This document shows, piece after piece, positions 1-8,304 of a DNA stretch of 64,000 nucleotides. Below the pieces are notes generated by a model. The model was not told the DNA's origin. It saw nothing but the letters and a program-made list of their open reading frames with translations, and ran no database searches. The translations under genes were made by a program, and so were the position numbers. How positions within the stretch are numbered: position 1 is the first letter of the stretch; every line of letters begins with the position of its first letter. This DNA is from Bradyrhizobium sp. Gha (GTDB lineage: Bacteria; Pseudomonadota; Alphaproteobacteria; Rhizobiales; Xanthobacteraceae), in contig NZ_FOQM01000009.1 of NCBI RefSeq assembly GCF_900113735.1, forward strand, positions 62,001-126,000, written 5' to 3'.

Positions 1-115
1 GCGAGGCGTCGAACAAGGACAACGTCTCGTGCCGGATCGCGAGCTTGCTGACGACGACATACTCGCCGGCTGCAAGGACGCAGAGAAAAGCCAGAATTCC
101 AAAAACCCTCTTCAT
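1..115 (-). CDS. Partial exported or membrane-anchored protein of unknown function (N-terminus only)
   Basis: The reading frame starts with ATG at 115 on the minus strand and runs off the left edge, so only the first 38 residues are visible. It begins MKRVFGILAFLCVLAAGEY, a basic start followed by a hydrophobic stretch, which is typical of a signal peptide or N-terminal anchor, and continues VVVSKLAIRHETLSLFDAS. I do not recognise the family from this fragment. It lies in the same direction as the TpsB gene at 254-2044, 138 bp further on, so it could be co-transcribed with it. Confidence 0.6.
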   Translation of the reverse strand, partial: MKRVFGILAFLCVLAAGEYVVVSKLAIRHETLSLFDAS

Positions 116-253
116 GGTTCCGTCTCAATCACTTTTGACTGAACATGGCTATTGAAAACGGCTCGATCGAGCGACCGTGAGCACCTCACAGGATTAAATT
201 TAGGCAAGTCTGCGAGTCTGGCCCCAAAAGAGCCGCGTCGCGGTCCCGCGGGG

Positions 254-2044
254 CTAGAGACAGCCGTTTCGTTCAGGGCGCAGGCGGAACGCGCTCGACA
301 GCGTGAACAGGAAGCGCGGGCTGCGGCGCTCATTGCCCGGCGCCCGATAGCTCAAGGGCACGGCCACGCCAAAATCTGCCTGGAGATCGTGCGGCAGGAA
401 GAACCGCACGCCGACCCCGGCCGATGTCAGCGAGAGGCCGTCGCTCAGCCGGTAACCGTCGTTCCAGACCGCACCGGCATCGCCGAACGCGTAGAGCTGG
501 TAGCCGCTCCAGTAACGGAAATCGAGCTTCTGGTCGAAGCGCAGTTCGACGGAACCGGCAAGGCCGTTGTCGCCACTGATCTCGGCCGCACCATAACCGC
601 GGCCGAATGCTGCGCCGCCGAGATAGAATTGCTGCGAGGTGAACAGCGGCCGTGACGCGGTCTGGCTCGCTGCAGACAGCTTGAGCGACCAGGCGTCGGT
701 CAGTGACTGGTAGCGAGTGAACCAGAAGTTCAGCACCGAGAAATTCGAGGACGCACCGTCGCGCGACAACAGATCATCCTCGAAATGCGAGGCACCGAAG
801 ACATCGAGGCCCTGGCGAAAGGTCATCGTCGCAAAGTTGGTGCCGCCGAGGCCGTCTTGGAGCCGATAGTCGGCCGTGAGGCTCGCGGCCCTGATATGGT
901 CATTGTACCAGGGGCCGTAGAGATCGTGCTCCGATACATTGCTGAAGGTCATGGCCGCAGTCAGGGTCAACGTGGAAGATCGCGATTGTAGCGCGACGAC
1001 GCTGGCGCGCAGTTCGAACGCTTCGGTCGTGGTGATGTCGCTGGCGAGCCGACGCGCATCGCCCGGCCTGACCGCGCTGTACAGCACTGATCCGCCGAGC
1101 CGTACGCCGTCGACGCCGACTGGAGCATCATAGGACAGCCGCGAGAAGCCGAGCTCGCGCGGGTCGTTGGCGGCCGTCGACAGGTTGACCGCGAGGGTGT
1201 CCCCTGGCGTGAGGTAGGAGTTGAACGCCCCGGTCGCATAGGTCTGCCACGGGCCAACCGACGATGAGCCGAGATTGTCGAGCCCGAACGAGGTGAAGAC
1301 GTGCCAAGTCTTCAAATAAACGGTGAGGCGGAAACGGCCGGTCGCGCCGCCGATCTCCTCCAGCGCGGTATCGGTGATCCGGACTCCCGGCCTGCCGTTG
1401 ATGAGGTAGAGCTGACGTTCGAGTGTTGCCAGGCGCGACGGCCTCTCTGCCAGGATCGGCCCGAGCATCGGCCTGATCCCGAATTGCTCAGCGCCATCGC
1501 CTTTCAGCTCGGTTTCTACAATCGCGCCTTCGATCATTTGGATCTGGACACGGCCGTCGGCGATATCCTGCGCCGGCACGATTGCGCGGCTCAGATGGAA
1601 GCCCTGGGCACGGTAGAGATCGCTGATCGCGCCGGCGATCGCGACGAGGTCGGCTTGCGAGACGCTTTTGCCGAGATAAGGCTGGTAGGCCGCGGCGATG
1701 CGATCGGGGGAGATGGCCTGGGCGCCGCTGATATCGATTCCGCGCAGCACAAATTGCGCCTTGCTATCCCCCTCGGCATTGGATTGGCCAGCCGAAGGGA
1801 GCTTCAGCGCGGGCCGGCTCAGGGATTCCCGCTCGTTTTGGTTTTCAAAATATTTCTCCGGCTGCCTCGGGTCGAAGCCGGGGGTATGCGCCTGCTGCGC
1901 GAAGACCTGCGGAACTCCCGCGATCGTCGATGCCGCCAGCACCAACGCAGTGAGGAGATGGCGCTTCTCAATGCGCGCAACGAACAGTTCTCCGTAGTTT
2001 GACGGAGAAGTGCCCCTGAGCCGGTAAAATTTCGTTAGCTGCAT
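254..2044 (-). CDS. ShlB/FhaC/HecB family two-partner secretion outer-membrane transporter (TpsB)
   Basis: 596 residues. An unusually long basic N-region precedes a signal peptide (about residues 28-50, ending VPQVFAQQ); no in-frame ATG lies nearer the hydrophobic core, so the first Met is kept. Residues about 95-170 resemble the POTRA_2 domain of ShlB-type proteins (VLRGIDISGAQAIS... followed by a second strand-helix unit), and the remainder is a beta-barrel rich in alternating polar/hydrophobic strands. TpsB proteins sit in the outer membrane and export a large TpsA exoprotein from the periplasm. No TpsA gene is visible here. The gene is divergent from a FecR-domain gene at 2175, with about 130 bp between them for both promoters. 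The FecR-CHASE2-TpsB neighbourhood suggests a cell-surface or adhesion function. The C-terminal residues are not the usual terminal Phe, a small oddity. Confidence 0.88.
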   Translation of the reverse strand: MQLTKFYRLRGTSPSNYGELFVARIEKRHLLTALVLAASTIAGVPQVFAQQAHTPGFDPRQPEKYFENQNERESLSRPALKLPSAGQSNAEGDSKAQFVLRGIDISGAQAISPDRIAAAYQPYLGKSVSQADLVAIAGAISDLYRAQGFHLSRAIVPAQDIADGRVQIQMIEGAIVETELKGDGAEQFGIRPMLGPILAERPSRLATLERQLYLINGRPGVRITDTALEEIGGATGRFRLTVYLKTWHVFTSFGLDNLGSSSVGPWQTYATGAFNSYLTPGDTLAVNLSTAANDPRELGFSRLSYDAPVGVDGVRLGGSVLYSAVRPGDARRLASDITTTEAFELRASVVALQSRSSTLTLTAAMTFSNVSEHDLYGPWYNDHIRAASLTADYRLQDGLGGTNFATMTFRQGLDVFGASHFEDDLLSRDGASSNFSVLNFWFTRYQSLTDAWSLKLSAASQTASRPLFTSQQFYLGGAAFGRGYGAAEISGDNGLAGSVELRFDQKLDFRYWSGYQLYAFGDAGAVWNDGYRLSDGLSLTSAGVGVRFFLPHDLQADFGVAVPLSYRAPGNERRSPRFLFTLSSAFRLRPERNGCL

Positions 2045-2174
2045 GATTTTTCATAGTTTTTTATGGTCAATGAATCGTTAATGCGACCGCTCTGCTGACC
2101 TCGTCCCGCTAAGTCTATGTTGAATGATTTCGGATACGCCTCGCGGTTGGCTGTCATGCGGACCGAGGATCATC

Positions 2175-3431
2175 ATGCTGGGTAGAGTTGGAATGCGGTG
2201 TGCCCTAATCGCCGCGTTGATGATGGGAGCCGCTTCCGGTGCATCCGCTGCGGATGACGGCGTCTGGTCGGTCAGCAAGTCAACGGGTGAGGTCTGGCTC
2301 TCCTCCAGTGGCGCCCAACAGGTCTCGTTAAACCAGGAAGAAACGCTGAAGCCGGGCGACACCATCCGAACCGGGCGGAACGGGCGCGTGCTGCTGGTTC
2401 GCGGCGAGGAGACGATTTTGATCTCGCCGAACTCGGTGGTCGGGGTCCCGGCCGAGAAGAAGGAGGGTCTTTCGACCACGATCATCCAGCAGGCGGGGTC
2501 GATCCTGCTCGAGGTCGAGAAGCGTAACGTCAAGCATTTCGAGGTCGAGACGCCCTATCTCGCCGCCGTGGTCAAGGGAACGCATTTCAGCGTTACAGTA
2601 GGCGCAGGCAGCACCAAGGTGGGCGTGCTCCGTGGCCAGGTCGAGGTCTCCGATTTCAAGACCGGGCAGATTGCCCAGGTCATGCCGGGACAGGTCGCCA
2701 CCGCCTTCGAGCACGGCAAGCCCGGCCTCAGCCTGAGAGGCTCCGGTCCGCTCAATCCGATCGAGCAAGGCAAGCCGCGTGCCTCGACGATCGAACGCGT
2801 CCCAGTGCCGAAGTCAGGCCTCTCGGCGCCGCGCAACACCGGGAATGGTGGTGCGATCCACGCTCTTGGCACGTTCGACAAGAGCGCCAAGATGGCTGGC
2901 GGGCCGATGCACTCGCATCAGACAGCCAGCGCGCGCGCGCCCAAGATCGGCGCCGTGCACATCTCGGGCTCGCTGGGTGAGGTCAAGCTGAACTTCCACA
3001 AGGTCACGCACGGGCTCGCCCACAACACCATCGCACCAGGACAGGTGCGAAACGCAAACGCCAGCACCGACACGGTGTGGAGCGATGGCAAGTCGAGCAC
3101 GACGACCACTGCGACCAACAGCTCCGCGATCACGGCGGTCACTGTCAGCGGCAGTGGGTCGAGTGCGTCGACATCGTCAAGTACAGGAGCAACCAATGTT
3201 GCGACCAGCGCCGGCTCGAGCAGCGACGCGGCCGCCGGACCGTCGGATGGCCACGGCAATATCGGCACCAGGAATGACGACCGCAAAACCGCCGGTAATG
3301 ACAAAGGCGATCAAGGTTACGGTAGCGGCGGCGCCACCGGTAACGGCAAAGGCAACAACGGCAACGGCAACGGCAATGGTGGTGGTCACGGCAGTAACGG
3401 CAACGGGAATGGGAACGGCCATCACCACTAA
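2175..3431 (+). CDS. FecR-domain protein with Gly/Asn-rich C-terminal tail
   Basis: ATG at 2175 is preferred over the in-frame ATG at 2124 because GAGG lies about 7 bases upstream and the protein then opens directly with a signal peptide (MLGRVGMRCALIAALMM..., cleavage near ASGASA-ADD). 418 residues. Residues about 30-150 form a FecR-type sandwich domain (TGEVWL, GDTIRTGRNGRVLLVRGEETI, VVKGTHFSVTVG). The second half is low complexity, Ser/Thr-rich and then a Gly-Asn-Gly repeat ending in HHH. FecR domains of this stand-alone exported kind usually accompany surface or secretion systems rather than iron-dicitrate sensing; there is no sigma factor nearby. It is followed 60 bp later by the CHASE2-GGDEF-EAL gene, probably in one operon, and is divergent from the TpsB gene. 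Confidence 0.85.
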   Translation: MLGRVGMRCALIAALMMGAASGASAADDGVWSVSKSTGEVWLSSSGAQQVSLNQEETLKPGDTIRTGRNGRVLLVRGEETILISPNSVVGVPAEKKEGLSTTIIQQAGSILLEVEKRNVKHFEVETPYLAAVVKGTHFSVTVGAGSTKVGVLRGQVEVSDFKTGQIAQVMPGQVATAFEHGKPGLSLRGSGPLNPIEQGKPRASTIERVPVPKSGLSAPRNTGNGGAIHALGTFDKSAKMAGGPMHSHQTASARAPKIGAVHISGSLGEVKLNFHKVTHGLAHNTIAPGQVRNANASTDTVWSDGKSSTTTTATNSSAITAVTVSGSGSSASTSSSTGATNVATSAGSSSDAAAGPSDGHGNIGTRNDDRKTAGNDKGDQGYGSGGATGNGKGNNGNGNGNGGGHGSNGNGNGNGHHH

Positions 3432-3491
3432 GGCGATTTTCTAGAGGACGAGGGGGCGCGCCCGTTGCTGCAGGTGCGTGGGGAGGATCGG

Positions 3492-6236
3492 GTGAAACGC
3501 TATCGGCCGCATATCCTTGTCATGATCGCTCTGGGGGTCGTGCTGTCCACCGGATGGCATGGCCCGCTTCGCAACGTGCTCACGGATCTCCGTTTCGCCT
3601 GGCAATCGCGTTCCGCTACCGGCAACGTCGTCGTGGTCGCAATCGACGCCGCTTCGATCGATCAGATCGGCGTATGGCCCTGGCCACGCAGCCTGCACGC
3701 CGATCTCCTGCACCGGCTTGAGGCCGCCGGAGTGCAGGACGTGGCCTTCGACATCGATTTCAGCACACCGTCTGATCCGGCTGCCGACGAAGCCTTCCTC
3801 ACCGCGCTTCGGGATGTGGGCGGCTCGACGATCCTGCCGTCGTTCAAGCAGCCGACGCCAAATGGGGGCGCAGCTCACATCAATCGCCCCCTGAAGCCGT
3901 TCGGCAACCAGTCGTGGCCGGCCGTCGTCAATGTCGCGGTTGAATCCGACGGGCTCGTTCGCCGCTATCCCGTCGCAGAGAAACTCGGCGATGCGCAGAT
4001 TCCGTCGATGGCGGTGGTTTTGGCCGGACAGGACGTCAATCGACGGCCGCCTTTTCTGATCGACTTCAGCATTCGGGCGGCTTCCATTCCCGTCGTTTCC
4101 TATGTCGACGTGTTACGCGGCGATGCCACTGCGCTCGACAAACTGCGGGACAAGAAAGTCATTGTTGGTGCCACGGCACTCGAACTGGGCGACCGCTTCA
4201 GCGTTCCAAACGGCCGTATCCTCGCCGGACCCGTTCTGCAGGCGATGGCAGCGGAGTCGGTCCTTCAGAACCGGATGCTGCGCTGGACGTCCGGTGCCGG
4301 CACGATTCTGAGTCTCGGCCTGATCTGCCTGATGATGTTGTATTCCTGGCGCCGTGTCGCACCGGGGGTCCGCGTTGCGATCCTGGTCGCAGCGGGAGCA
4401 GGCATCGAACTCGCAGCCGTACTTGTCCAGGAACGCTGGCCGGTTGTCGTTGATACCTCGCTGTTCCACATCGCGATCGTCGCCTATCTCGCGGCGATCG
4501 CGCTGGACGAGATCGACTTCCGCAGCCTGCTGGGACGCATCTCGGAAAGCCGTTTTCACCGCATCGCGATGTCGCTCGGCGACGGTCTGGTCTGCACCGA
4601 CGAAGATCATCGGATCACGGTCTGGAATCCTGGCGCGAGCGCGATCTTCGGCTATATGCCGACCGAGATGATCGGGCGCCCGTTTGAAACGCTTTGCGCT
4701 ATCGCGGCCGATGGCGGCAGCGAGACTTTCGCCATGCGCGATGCAGCGCGCCAGGCACTGCTGGCTCCCGGCGGGGCCGTCGTCGTCGAGTTCGAGGGCC
4801 GACGCAAGAATGGCGAAACGTTCACCGTCGAGGCGAGCCTCTCGGGCTGGCAGGGAACGGACGGCTTCCAATATGGCGCGATCATGCGGGACATTTCCGT
4901 GCGCAAGCGCGCGGCTGAACGCGTCAGATATCTGGCCGAATATGATGCGCTGACGGGGCTCGCCAACCGCAACACGTTGCACGCGGGACTCATCGGCCTG
5001 ATTGCTGCTGCGGACGGGCGGTCTTCGGAGGTCGCGTTGCTCGTGCTCGGGCTCGATGGCTTTCAGCAGATCAACGACATGCTCGGACACGCCGCCGGCG
5101 ACCTCGTGCTGCGCGCGGTGGCTGAGCACCTGCGGACCCAAGTCGATAGCAAGGCACTCGTCGCCCGGCTCGGCGGCGACGAGTTTGCAATTGCGCTGGA
5201 TTGCGCCGGCCTCGGCGAACCGATTGCTGCGTTCGCTGAGCGGATTGCGTGCTCGTTCGAGGCTCCGCTCGCAGCGGGTACGCGCCAGCATTGGGTTAGG
5301 ATCAGCATGGGTGTCGCCGTCTATCCGGACGGTGGACAAAGCGCGGACGATCTCCTCAGCAATGGCCATCTTGCGCTGAGCAAGGCAAAGCTGACGCGAC
5401 GCGGCAGCCATGTGATCTTCGAGAGTGCGATCAGGCAGGAGTTGGAAAACCGGCTGACGCTGGAGAGCGAACTGGCGCTTGCCGCAGACCGGGGCGAGTT
5501 CGAGCTTTTCTATCAGCCCCAGGTTCGCCTGGTCGATGGCAGCCTGGTCGGAGCCGAAGCGCTGATCCGCTGGCGGCATCCGGCGCGTGGCTACGTGTCG
5601 CCGGGCGAATTCATGCCGGTCGTCAATACCTCGGCACTGTCGGAGCGGATCGCGAACTGGGTCATGGAGACCGCGGTCCGGCAGGCGCGTGCCTGGGAAT
5701 TGTCGGGCAATGCTGTCCGCCTCGCCATCAATCTCTCGCCCTCGCAGCTCCAATCCGGCGACCTCGCGCATTCGGTTGCGGAGTTGCTCAAAACTACGGG
5801 ACTGAGCCCGTCGCTGCTCGAGATCGAAGTCACCGAGGACATCCTGCTGCACGACGAGGATCGGGTCCTCGACATGTTCAAGCGTATCCAGCAGCTCGGC
5901 GTCCGCATTTTGTTCGACGATTTCGGAACGGGCTATGCAAGCCTGAGCTATCTGAAGAAGTTTCCGCTCGACGGCCTCAAGATCGACCGCTCGTTCGTGC
6001 TCGACCTGCTTTCGGATTCCGACGATGCCGCGATCGTCGGCTCGACCATCGGTCTCAGCAAGCAGCTTGGCCTGACGGTCGTTGCGGAGGGTATCGAGAA
6101 CCGCGCGACGGCCGACTTCCTGGTCAGTATGGGCTGCGAGGAAGGGCAGGGCTATTTCTTCGGCCGTCCGATGCCTGCCGACGCGTTCCGAGAGCAGTTC
6201 CTGGCGGCCGAGCCTGAAGCTGTCAGCGCGGCCTGA
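3492..6236 (+). CDS. CHASE2-PAS-GGDEF-EAL cyclic-di-GMP sensor enzyme
   Basis: GTG at 3492 is chosen as start because GGAGG sits 5 bases upstream; the TTG at 3465 has no such site. 914 residues. N-terminal membrane segment, then an extracytoplasmic CHASE2 sensor domain (about residues 25-250; VVVVAIDAASIDQIGVWPWPR), three transmembrane helices (about 255-340), a PAS domain (about 350-470), a diguanylate cyclase domain with intact GGDEF (561-565) and a phosphodiesterase domain with intact EAL (689-691) followed by the family motifs NLSPSQL, DDFGTGYASLSYL and VVAEGIE. No RxxD inhibitory site is visible at the expected position before GGDEF. Both catalytic signatures are complete, so the protein could make and degrade c-di-GMP in response to an external cue; which activity dominates cannot be read from sequence. 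It follows the FecR gene and may control the adjacent secretion function. Confidence 0.92.
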   Translation: MKRYRPHILVMIALGVVLSTGWHGPLRNVLTDLRFAWQSRSATGNVVVVAIDAASIDQIGVWPWPRSLHADLLHRLEAAGVQDVAFDIDFSTPSDPAADEAFLTALRDVGGSTILPSFKQPTPNGGAAHINRPLKPFGNQSWPAVVNVAVESDGLVRRYPVAEKLGDAQIPSMAVVLAGQDVNRRPPFLIDFSIRAASIPVVSYVDVLRGDATALDKLRDKKVIVGATALELGDRFSVPNGRILAGPVLQAMAAESVLQNRMLRWTSGAGTILSLGLICLMMLYSWRRVAPGVRVAILVAAGAGIELAAVLVQERWPVVVDTSLFHIAIVAYLAAIALDEIDFRSLLGRISESRFHRIAMSLGDGLVCTDEDHRITVWNPGASAIFGYMPTEMIGRPFETLCAIAADGGSETFAMRDAARQALLAPGGAVVVEFEGRRKNGETFTVEASLSGWQGTDGFQYGAIMRDISVRKRAAERVRYLAEYDALTGLANRNTLHAGLIGLIAAADGRSSEVALLVLGLDGFQQINDMLGHAAGDLVLRAVAEHLRTQVDSKALVARLGGDEFAIALDCAGLGEPIAAFAERIACSFEAPLAAGTRQHWVRISMGVAVYPDGGQSADDLLSNGHLALSKAKLTRRGSHVIFESAIRQELENRLTLESELALAADRGEFELFYQPQVRLVDGSLVGAEALIRWRHPARGYVSPGEFMPVVNTSALSERIANWVMETAVRQARAWELSGNAVRLAINLSPSQLQSGDLAHSVAELLKTTGLSPSLLEIEVTEDILLHDEDRVLDMFKRIQQLGVRILFDDFGTGYASLSYLKKFPLDGLKIDRSFVLDLLSDSDDAAIVGSTIGLSKQLGLTVVAEGIENRATADFLVSMGCEEGQGYFFGRPMPADAFREQFLAAEPEAVSAA

Positions 6237-6249
6237 GCTGGCTCGATCG

Positions 6250-6504
6250 TTAGCGCCGGCGTGCAACCGCCACGCCAAACAGGAACGCGACGAAGAGGCT
6301 GGCCAGGGGTGCTTCGCGCGTGATCGCCGCGACTGTGGCGAGCGGCCGGCCCGGCTTTCGTGCTTCATCAATGGCGTAAGTGAGGCGATCGACGGCGGCA
6401 CGCAGCCCACCCGCGACCTCGCCGAAGGTATGGGACACCTCGGTCGCTGCATCGATGGCGCGCTCGGCCATGCCGGGCTGGGGATTAGGCTGCTGTATGT
6501 CCAT
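6250..6504 (-). CDS. Small membrane-tethered protein with C-terminal hydrophobic helix (DUF883-like architecture)
   Basis: ATG at 6504 gives 84 residues starting MDIQQPNPQPGMAERAID; a GTG at 6552 would add 16 residues and cannot be excluded. The N-terminal part is helical and polar (TEVSHTFGEVAGGLRAAVD) and the C-terminus is a hydrophobic helix ending in a basic cluster (SLFVAFLFGVAVARRR), the arrangement of ElaB/YqjD/DUF883 ribosome- or membrane-associated proteins. Sequence similarity to those families is only architectural as far as I can see. Convergent with the CHASE2 gene, 13 bp apart. Confidence 0.6.
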   Translation of the reverse strand: MDIQQPNPQPGMAERAIDAATEVSHTFGEVAGGLRAAVDRLTYAIDEARKPGRPLATVAAITREAPLASLFVAFLFGVAVARRR

Positions 6505-6552
6505 GCTCAAGCTCGCGACCTTCAGACCCGACGACACAACTGAGGCCGGCAC

Positions 6553-6648
6553 CTTTGGCTATCCGCGCGTGCGCTCGTTTTGAACAGCGGGCCCGAAGGC
6601 CTTTGGCTATCCGCGACAGGCGCCGTCTTGAACGGCGGGTACCGGCCT
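6553..6648. repeat. Imperfect tandem duplication, two 48-bp units
   Basis: Copy one spans 6553-6600 and copy two 6601-6648. Both begin ctttggctatccgcg and both contain tTgaaC-gCGgg at the same offset, with scattered substitutions and no gap. It lies in the intergenic space before arginase. Function unknown; it may be a simple slippage duplication or a paired regulatory element. Confidence 0.6.
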
Positions 6649-6756
6649 TGCGGAGAAAATGCGGCGCGCGGGAATTTGTTCCGGCGGCCCCGTGAAACGA
6701 CGGGTGCGAATCTCTGTTACGGTGGGTGCAACCTTGCTGATCTCAGGAGGATTGCC

Positions 6757-7734
6757 GTGACCGATCGAACCATCACGGATCGAGCCCGGCGCATCGCATT
6801 GCTCGGCGCACCGATCGATATGGGCGCTTCGCAGCGCGGTACCCTGATGGGCCCTGCGGCGCTGCGGACCGCCGGCCTTGCAACAGTGCTCGAAAGCTTG
6901 GATTTCGAAGTCGTCGATTTCGGCGATCTCTCGGCGGCCGAAGTCAAGGATCTCACCGACAGGCCGCCGCAGCAGGCCAATCATTACCGCGAAATCCAGC
7001 GCTGGACCCGCGTGCTCAGTCGCCGCGGCTATGAGGTCGCGCAAACCGGTGCCCTGCCGATCTTCCTTGGCGGCGATCACACGTTGTCCATGGGGTCCGT
7101 CAATGCGATGTCGCGCCATTGGCACGAGCGCGGCCGCGACCTGTTCGTGCTCTGGCTCGACGCGCATGCCGATTACAACACGCCGGAGACGACGATCACG
7201 GCCAATATGCACGGCATGTCGGCCGCGTTCCTTTGTGGCGAGGCCGGTCTGGACGGCCTGTTGGGAGATGTTCCACGCGTCTCGATCGATCCAGGCAGGC
7301 TCGATCTGTTCGGCGCGCGCTCAATCGACAAGCTCGAGAAGGAGCTGATGCGCGCGCGCCGGATCAGGGTCGTCGACATGCGGCAGATCGACGAGTTCGG
7401 CGTTGCTGTGCTGATCCGGCGCGTCATCGAGCGCGTCAAAGCGAGCAACGGCGTGCTGCATGTCAGCTTCGACGTCGATTTTCTCGACCCGTGCGTCGCG
7501 CCGGGCGTCGGCACCACGGTACCTGGAGGGGCGACCTATCGGGAGGCACATCTCGTCATGGAGTTGCTGCACGATTCCGGCGTGGTGGGATCGGTCGACA
7601 TCGTCGAGCTCAATCCGTTCCTGGATGAGCGCGGCCGCACCGCGCGCGCCGCGGTCGAACTGATCGGCAGCCTGTTCGGTCAGCAGATCACCGATCGGCC
7701 CACGCCCAGCAACGCGATTGCGCCGGGCGAGTGA
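6757..7734 (+). CDS. rocF: Arginase
   Basis: GTG at 6757 follows AGGAGG by 6 bases, so the longer frame from 6580 is rejected. 325 residues, normal length for the arginase/ureohydrolase family. Manganese-binding motifs are all present: GGDHT (105-109), DAHAD (135-139) and SFDVDFLDP with Asp near 239 and 241. NMHGMSAAFL and the long SER-binding loop region match arginase (L-arginine to L-ornithine and urea) rather than agmatinase, although substrate assignment among ureohydrolases from motifs alone is not absolute. It has its own upstream region with a 48-bp tandem repeat and no obvious operon partner. In rhizobia arginase feeds arginine catabolism in the cytoplasm. Confidence 0.9.
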   Translation: MTDRTITDRARRIALLGAPIDMGASQRGTLMGPAALRTAGLATVLESLDFEVVDFGDLSAAEVKDLTDRPPQQANHYREIQRWTRVLSRRGYEVAQTGALPIFLGGDHTLSMGSVNAMSRHWHERGRDLFVLWLDAHADYNTPETTITANMHGMSAAFLCGEAGLDGLLGDVPRVSIDPGRLDLFGARSIDKLEKELMRARRIRVVDMRQIDEFGVAVLIRRVIERVKASNGVLHVSFDVDFLDPCVAPGVGTTVPGGATYREAHLVMELLHDSGVVGSVDIVELNPFLDERGRTARAAVELIGSLFGQQITDRPTPSNAIAPGE

Positions 7735-7761
7735 CGCAACTCGATCGTGCGTTGCAAAGGA

Positions 7762-7860
7762 ATGGAGGAGGCCGGCCTGAAGCCAGAGGCGGCCAAATGG
7801 ATCATCGCCGAGGGCCCGATGCTGGTTCAAGTTCCCCGCATTGGTCGGGAACTCGCTTGA
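7762..7860 (+). CDS. Possible 32-residue peptide
   Basis: ATG at 7762 preceded by AAAGG; translates as MEEAGLKPEAAKWIIAEGPM then 12 more residues to TGA. A GTG at 7747 would add five residues. The AxxAxLKPEAAKWI helix has normal codon usage, but there is no homology I can name and the Shine-Dalgarno is very close to the start. It may be a fragment of a larger gene. Weakly supported. Confidence 0.25.
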   Translation: MEEAGLKPEAAKWIIAEGPMLVQVPRIGRELA

Positions 7861-7923
7861 GCCAGAGCGGAACTCGCGGGCCGCGCTTGAATTAACCCAC
7901 CAGAGGAAAAGTAGGGTCATTCG

Positions 7924-8208
7924 ATGAGGACCGGCCGCTTCGCGAACTCCATCTTCTCAGCGCTTCGCCACCCCGGCGCGATCGCGCTGGTTGTGGCCGG
8001 CCTGACGATTGCTGCGATGCTGGTCGTGGATCACGGTCCCTGGAGCCGGGCCAAGACGCAGCCGGCTCATGTCGCAATGTATGCGACCACAGGCGAGGCC
8101 GCCCGAGCGGCGGGCGCCAAAGTGCTTCCGACTGACCCAAAATCTCCGATTGAGCCGGAGCGGCCCGGGCCAAAGACATCTCCGACCGTTAATCCGGTGA
8201 CGCCGTAA
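7924..8208 (+). CDS. Small single-pass membrane protein of unknown function
   Basis: 94 residues from ATG at 7924 with AGAGGAAAAG upstream. A basic N-terminus (MRTGRFANSIFSALRHPG) is followed by one hydrophobic helix (AIALVVAGLTIAAMLVV), then a polar tail rich in Pro, Lys and Ala (TDPKSPIEPERPGPK). Topology predicts a short cytoplasmic N-terminus and a periplasmic proline-rich tail. No domain recognised. It stands alone between arginase and the convergent Nramp gene. Confidence 0.6.
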   Translation: MRTGRFANSIFSALRHPGAIALVVAGLTIAAMLVVDHGPWSRAKTQPAHVAMYATTGEAARAAGAKVLPTDPKSPIEPERPGPKTSPTVNPVTP

Positions 8209-8304
8209 GCTCTCGCGGCCGCAGCTGAGGAAGCGTTGTCGCCTTTGGCGGATGGGCACGAGGCCCTTTCTCGACCGGTCAGGTAACCACCTGTTGTCAT
8301 CAGT

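Noticed and set aside
1301..2002. 233-codon plus-strand frame
   Set aside because: Antisense to the TpsB gene's POTRA region; no domain.
4113..6452. 779-codon open frame on the minus strand opposite the CHASE2-GGDEF-EAL gene
   Set aside because: Composition is Arg/Ala/Asp-rich with no domain; it mirrors the codon bias of the well-supported plus-strand gene and has no ribosome-binding site.
6650..6740. Possible tRNA-like or riboswitch element before arginase
   Set aside because: The GGTGCGAATC segment resembles a T-arm, but no acceptor or anticodon stem can be formed around it.
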